Assembly (NCBI GenBank): GCA_000149265.1
Contig: CH003028.1
Location: 1,031,723 to 1,095,722 of the forward strand
DNA from: Ciona savignyi
Taxonomy: Eukaryota > Chordata > Ascidiacea > Phlebobranchia > Cionidae
Direction of reading: 5' to 3'
Length of the DNA stretch: 64,000 bases
Shown here piece after piece: positions 58,888 through 64,000 of the stretch; the stretch's first letter is position 1, and every line of letters begins with the position of its first letter. The translations under genes and the position numbers were made by a program. Under the pieces are notes generated by a model. The model did not search any database and was not told where the DNA came from. It saw nothing but the letters and a program-made list of their open reading frames with translations.

Positions 58888-59759
58888 TAAGGAAAATACA
58901 TTTTCTTCTTTGACGACCATCCGTGCGAATTTGTATAGATGGAATGAACATTGGACACTTGACGTTACTGAAACCAGTATTGGCTATTTTTCCAGCATTG
59001 TCGCTGGATTTTTCATGGAAAAAAACACATTAGAACAGTTTTTACGTGGCTCTTGTTAGCTCATGCTGTAGAGTGTAGAGTTACCAATACAGTTAATGTC
59101 TGGTTCCCCATTACTACCGCAGGCGGTTGCAATCGCCTTGAAACGTTTCGCACATTTAGAATGAAATAAACATGCTGTGACGATTACATTTGAGATGTCC
59201 ATTTTTATTACACAAATCCGTCGGGCGGAATATAACACCACATCCTATGTTTCTATATGTGGCCATAGGCGGTTTTCAGTGGGCCCATGTTTAAAAACAA
59301 ATTTCCCCATGTTTAAAAAGTAATTATTGTGCACCTGAGATTACTTTAATCGATGCGACAAGCTGTCCTAAGCTTCTAGTTGATAAGGTTAATTCATGGA
59401 AAGTTACAGTATGACTATATAGGCCATCTTACAAGATACATAAGAAGTTTTATTAAAAGAATGTTAATTCCATCAGCCTTCAGAATATCCATTTCAAGTG
59501 GTTGTTGCAATCACGTATATGTGCCGAATTTGAGAGACCATTCTCCCTCCAATATCGTTGGGTAAATAAGAAACATGTCTAGATGTCTCTCACAGCGAAA
59601 CTCGAAATCAAGATGACACTGCAATTCCGTGAATGCCCAGCCAGGGCGTTAACCGACTAATCTGTCCAATTATTTCATCAATTAATTTTACACCGGCAGA
59701 AAATCGCTTGAAAATAAATCATGTCACAGACGCTTTATAATTCTAATGAAATCGTCACC

Positions 59760-60090
59760 AAGACACCAAGACCTTTTGGTATCGAAATCGGCATTACTAT
59801 GGGTCGCGTTAACCATGCCGCCATGTCTTTTGTTTCCGATCTAAGTTTCGAACCCAGGCTCGTCACTTGGACCGTTTTTGTATAGAAGTCGGTATATGTA
59901 TCGGTCGCGTTAATAATTTGGCCACATGACCGTACAACATGCCGCTATGTCGTTTAGTATTTTTTTATACCGGTCTCAGTTTCGAACGCATAATGAGCTT
60001 GTTGCTAAGACCGTTTTTATATATAAGTCGGTATACGTATCGGTTTTGTTAACCATTCGGCCACACGACCGCACACCATGCCGCTATGGC
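59760..60090 (-). repeat. Three head-to-tail SINE family B copies
   Basis: Copies at about 59760-59832 (partial), 59838-59952 and 59965-60090. Each has, on the minus strand, cggcatg then ggtcgtgtggccgaatgg, ttaacgcgaccgatac, a spacer, and a B-box-like end ...gttcgaaac. The period is about 120 bp. Confidence 0.7.
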
Positions 60091-60794
60091 CGGTCGGTTA
60101 TGGCTCATACTGTACACCGCGCCAGACCGTCTGAGCCGAGTGAATCTTTGTTTAATTGTGAACAAAGACGTTAACAATATCTTCGTTTTTATCACGTTGT
60201 CGTGTGTAGCTTCGGACATCCGACTGTAGACATGAAGTATGGCCATGTTATCCCTTGGGATAAACATGAATATATAATAAATTCAACAAGTTCTAAATTA
60301 ATATGGTCTTATGAGACAAACTTTTGTCTATCGTCGCAGGCCTATGCAACAATCAATAAAACGTATAGTTTTTCTCCCTATGTGATATATAAGTTTCTAT
60401 ATGATATGTAACTAAGGGTGTAAGGTTTATTACCGCCCGAAAATAATTGTGTGATCGAAACAGTTTTTTTACCGAACCAAGTTGTAACTTCCCGACAAGG
60501 TGTTGGCTCCTAACACCTGTGTTAGTGAGAGGTTGCAGTATGCTTATACACGGCGTCCTTTATTCAGAGTTTGAAATAACGCGTCATTGTCCAAAACTTG
60601 TGAATTTATTTGAATTTGAATGATGGCGGAAACGAAAGGTCTTGAAATGACGGTTTTCTAAGGAAAAATATATGTACAATTTAATTATCACAAAACTTAC
60701 TAGTTTGAGAAATAAAACCAATATTTACCAAATTGTGGCTGAACAGGAGCCAAAGCACGTCATACACATCTTCTTTATAACCGTTAACTTCAAC

Positions 60795-60895
60795 AAGTTT
60801 CGAACCCATGATGGGTTGGGCACAAAACCGTTTTTTTTTGTAGAAGTCGGTGTAGGTATCGGTCGCGCTAACCATTCGGTCACTTACGTAATTAA
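60795..60895 (-). repeat. SINE family B, best copy
   Basis: Minus strand: gtgaccgaatggttagcgcg (A-box-like), a spacer with cgacttctac, then ccatcatgggttcgaaact (B-box-like GGTTCGAAACT). The layout and TGGCCGAATGG-type A box resemble class II (Ser/Leu) tRNAs. Confidence 0.65.
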
Positions 60896-61423
60896 ACCAG
60901 TCACTGGCTCGTCTGTTGTATATATAAGCAGGACACTTAGCGAACGTCGATCGAACCCAGTGGACTAAATTAAAATTTAGAGCCTTAATGCTTCATAAAA
61001 TATTCTTTACATTGGCACAATGTAATGGCACATTAATTCACTATGTTCAAGTAATATTGTAAAAATTATTTGAAATGTAAACGATTTTCGAATAAACACT
61101 TTAACGAAACATTGTATTTTATTTTATTTTGCTGGGGACGAATTATTTTCTTAGCAAAATATAGCACCACCTAGCGACATAATTGTACATATTCGTCGTG
61201 GAAAAGAGATTCGTTCCTTTTAGCTTTGTGACCTAAAGGTTTGTAATTTGTGTTTTTATCTGAAATAATCCTAGTTTTTTTGTCTATATATAGCAAAAAA
61301 TGATTAAAATCATAAACAGATTATGCTACGACTTGTTTTGACTGGATAATTTTATAGAACAGGAAGTAAATTACCATTTAAACAAGAGTATTAGTCGTGC
61401 AGTTTAGCAAATCCAGATTTCAG

Positions 61424-61445
61424 CTTTTTTCCCTGCAGGATCACC
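61424..61445 (+). promoter_or_regulatory. Pyrimidine tract before RPL13 start: 5'TOP/TCT initiator or splice acceptor
   Basis: cttttttccctgcag (61424-61438) ends 7 bases before the ATG. It can be read as the terminal oligopyrimidine start of a ribosomal protein mRNA, or as the acceptor (AG at 61437-61438) of a 5' intron or spliced leader. The sequence alone does not decide. Confidence 0.5.
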
Positions 61446-63732
61446 ATGGCGATCCGACACAATAATATTATCACGAACAACCACTACCACAAGAAGTGGC
61501 AGACCAGAGTAAAGACCTGGTTCAACCAGCCAGCGCGGAAGCACAGAAGACACCAGAAGCGCGTGCTCAAAGCACGCCAGGTTGCCCCTCGCCCAACCAG
61601 TTCCCTGAAACCGATCGTCCGTTGCCCTACATTTAAATACAACACAAAGCAACGATTCGGAAGAGGATTTACTCTTGAAGAACTAAAGGTAAGCGGAATT
61701 TAGTGTTGGTATTTTGTTCTTGTAGTTTTAAGATGGGTGCCTATAATTACTACAGGCCCGTATGGAAAGTACGTCAATTTTCGCCGAGATCTCGAGTGTG
61801 CACACGCCAAATATTTAGGTGTGCAGTGTGCAAACGTCCAAGAGTGCACACTTTAAGTGTGCACAAAATCTCCTTTTTATTACTATTTTGTAAAAAAAAC
61901 TTAAACAAACATATTCTATCCTAAATCTATCGTGTCCATGAGCTAACATATCTATCTACGTAACAAAAAACGTACTGATAGTAAATTACCCGAGGTCCAG
62001 AGGTAGGTTTACAGGTTTGTTGGAAATTATACGATGTTTATACTGCCACCTCGCGAGCGTGTGTGAAATTAACCAAGTGTGCAAAGACGCAGGGAAAAAA
62101 AAACTCGAGTGTGCAGCTGCCATACTTTCCATACTGGACTACAGGGTCGCTTGGAACCCTAACCCTCCAATCGCTCCTGTAGTAATTAGAGGTACCGGGT
62201 TTAGATAGCATACCGTAACTAGGGCTGCGAATTAACGGTTAATTTAAAAAAACGGTTAACTGATGTAAAAATAATCGGTTAACACCGTTTTTGACAAAAA
62301 AAAGTTCAGGCAGCCGTAATGGGCAGCAAAGAAATAACGCGCGTGATTACCGGCATTATCGGGTCTTATTTATGTGTTACTTTATAGTTTTTAAACGTCA
62401 CCTTAAGACACATAGTATAACTTTAGTTTTAATGCGTAATATTGAGTTAAAAATCAAACAATCAGCGTCTGAATGGTTGCTTATATTACGTTGACAATCA
62501 AACAATCGACGTGTGAATGGTGTGTATATTAGGTTGACAATTAAACAATCGACGTGTGAATGGTTGCTTATATTACGTAATAATGAAACAATCGACGTGT
62601 GAATGGAGTTATGTATATTTGAAGATTATTAAAACGCAATTACGCCCAATTAAATGTGGGCGGTAAAGTAACGTTAAAAAACGGTTAAACGGTTAAAATT
62701 TAACATGACGGTTAACCATAAAAACGGTTAACCGTCGTTAACCGTTAATTTTTCGCAGCCCTAACCGTAACATTATGTGGCTTTACTAATCTGCAGGACA
62801 GCTGGCTATACAACACAATATCATGAATGGGAAAAGTATTTTTGTTACCAACATGAGTGGAACAGCATATTTCATCATTAATTTGAGCGTGGCAGGTCCT
62901 AACACCAGCTGGACATGATATATCATAAGCTAGGTGTTTTACTCAGTATCATGAGAAGAAGCGTTTTGCTCAGTAACATGAGCATAACGGGTTATAGGAT
63001 AATTTATCCTGTCCCGTCATGGTATACCCCCACTTGCTCATGTTGGTGATGAAAATACCCCTCAACTTAGCTTTCCTCTGTCCCGCAGAATAGTGTGCAG
63101 TCCCGGCCCGTTGTTCTACCTTTGCACTCATCCTAATGTCATAATCTTTAAATTATGTAGCAGTTTTCGTCCTTTTAGTTAACCCAATGTACGGCAATTG
63201 CACATTGCACAGTTTAGTATTTAAGTTTGCACACCAGAGATCTATGAAAATTGACATATTTTCCATTCTGAATGCTGATACATTAATTCCAAAACTAATT
63301 GTTGTGGCTATTTTATTAGCTAGTTGATTGTAGGGATATGTACTGTAGTTTACCGCTATAAGATGACATGTAATGTAATGTAACCAATCAACTCATAATA
63401 TGTATCATTTAAAGTACTTCAAAATCCATGTGGTTTTGATTTCCACACAAAATGATTGTGGAGCACGCTAGTTTAGTTAAATGACAAGTAGGTCATGATT
63501 TATTTTTATGTTACTTTATAAAGGTAAATTGATAATTGTTTTTATCCAACAATCCCAGGCTGCTGGTATCAACCGTCACTTCGCTCGAACCATCGGGATA
63601 TCTGTTGACCACCGGCGTCGAAACAAATCAACCGAATCCCTCCAGATGAATGTGCAACGGCTGAAGGAGTACAGATCCAAGTTGATCCTTTTCCCCAAGA
63701 AGCTTTCCAACCCTAAGAAGGGCGATAGTTCT
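61446..63732 (+). CDS. RPL13: 60S ribosomal protein L13 (eL13), first two coding exons, incomplete at window end
   Basis: Exons 61446-61688 and 63559-63732 encode 139 residues in frame (phase 0 intron). The start is conserved ([18 protein letters not shown]), followed by [26 protein letters not shown], then [35 protein letters not shown] and PKKGDSS. Vertebrate RPL13 has 211 residues, so about 70 C-terminal residues lie beyond the window. It is a component of the large ribosomal subunit. Intron 1 holds two transposons. The truncated intron 2 holds a SINE. I looked for a C/D snoRNA, as in vertebrate RPL13 introns, without a convincing hit. Confidence 0.95.
61736..62196. mobile_element. MITE in RPL13 intron 1, same end family as 41129-41372
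   Basis: The left end ggtgcctataattactacagg and the complement of the right end ggtacctctaattactacagg agree in 19 of 21 bases. Inside are repeated gtgtgcac motifs (61798-61865 and 62078-62105) and gtatggaaagta/tactttccatac as an inner inverted pair. Confidence 0.75.
62220..62763. mobile_element. hAT-like non-autonomous element, 544 bp, RPL13 intron 1
   Basis: The ends tagggctgcgaa and ttcgcagcccta are exact 12-bp inverted repeats, flanked on both sides by accgtaac (62212-62219 and 62764-62771). cggttaac/gttaaccg motifs crowd both ends. The centre carries about four copies of a 40-bp unit with caatcgacgtgtgaatgg. No transposase frame is present. Confidence 0.85.
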
Positions 63733-63769
63733 GTAAGTTTAAAGTTATGAGTTGTTTTTATTTACACAT

Positions 63770-64000
63770 GGGCATATGGCCATCTGATTAGCTTTGTGGC
63801 TTGAAGTGTCTTTCGGCCAAAGGGCTGCAAGTTCGTAACTGGTTGCTAGCTAGCTGGGTTGTGTTTTTGGGCAAGGCAGTTAGCATACATTGCCTGAACC
63901 CAGTAAAGTAATGGGTTCTAATTAATTAAAGAAACGTCTTAATCATACACATTGCAATAGCTCCCGTTTATCTGGCAGTAGTGGTGAGGTAATCTGTCAA
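63770..64000 (+). repeat. SINE family A in RPL13 intron 2, cut by window end
   Basis: Head remnant gtgtctttcggccaaagggc, body gcctgaacccagtaaagtaa, and middle gcaatagctcccgtttatct in plus orientation. It continues past 64000. Confidence 0.7.

Larger units (their letters stand above)
58888..61423. other. Intergenic with family-B SINE cluster
   Basis: No coding exon recognised. The main content is three consecutive family-B copies at 59760-60090 and one at 60795-60895. There is a degenerate family-A-like stretch at about 60205-60270 (ggataaacatgaatat). Confidence 0.45.

Noticed and set aside
63040..63130. Possible C/D snoRNA in RPL13 intron 1 (ggtgatgaaa as box C)
   Set aside because: No CTGA box at a suitable distance and no terminal stem. 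Not supported.

Overview
This is a eukaryotic, AT-rich, repeat-studded chordate window. It most likely comes from a tunicate of the genus Ciona. The reasons are short GT-AG introns, orthologues of animal genes (BABAM2/BRE, TTC36, PKA RI, RPL13), and many copies of a tRNA-derived SINE whose body (gaacccattaatccgctggg...) I recall from Ciona. The species call is inference, not a database result. There is one assembly gap of exactly 100 N (49235-49334).

Layout. 1-4620: no gene seen; SINE copies. 4631-9114 (+): nine-exon gene of unknown function with a one-base homopolymer frameshift in exon 3. 9746-12073 (-): TTC36, four exons, convergent with the previous gene and with nearly touching poly(A) signals. 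12193-13173: nested hAT-like element with an 8-bp target duplication. 16559-18616 (+): intronless secreted ShK/Thr-rich/trypsin-like protease. 18722-25360: gene-poor. 25468-37397 (+): 15-exon secreted mosaic of 4 thyroglobulin type-1-like and 9 TIL-like cysteine-rich modules. All its introns are phase 1, and intron 1 contains a complete intronless BABAM2/BRE gene (26232-27383, +). 40225-52729 (+): PKA type I regulatory subunit, eight coding exons, the seventh broken by the gap. 57667-58887 (+): two-exon secreted precursor with furin-like sites and a six-cysteine C-terminal domain that loosely resembles the neurotrophin/Spaetzle/IL-17 cystine-knot group. 61446-63732 (+): first two coding exons of RPL13, which runs off the window.

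The genes do not form one pathway. They are a mix of housekeeping genes (RPL13, PKA-R, BRE, TTC36) and secreted or extracellular ones (protease, TIL/Tg inhibitor-like mosaic, cystine-knot candidate). The most interesting items are the TIL/thyroglobulin mosaic with its nested BRE gene, the cystine-knot ligand candidate, and several non-autonomous DNA transposons that can be delimited to the base by 8-bp target duplications.
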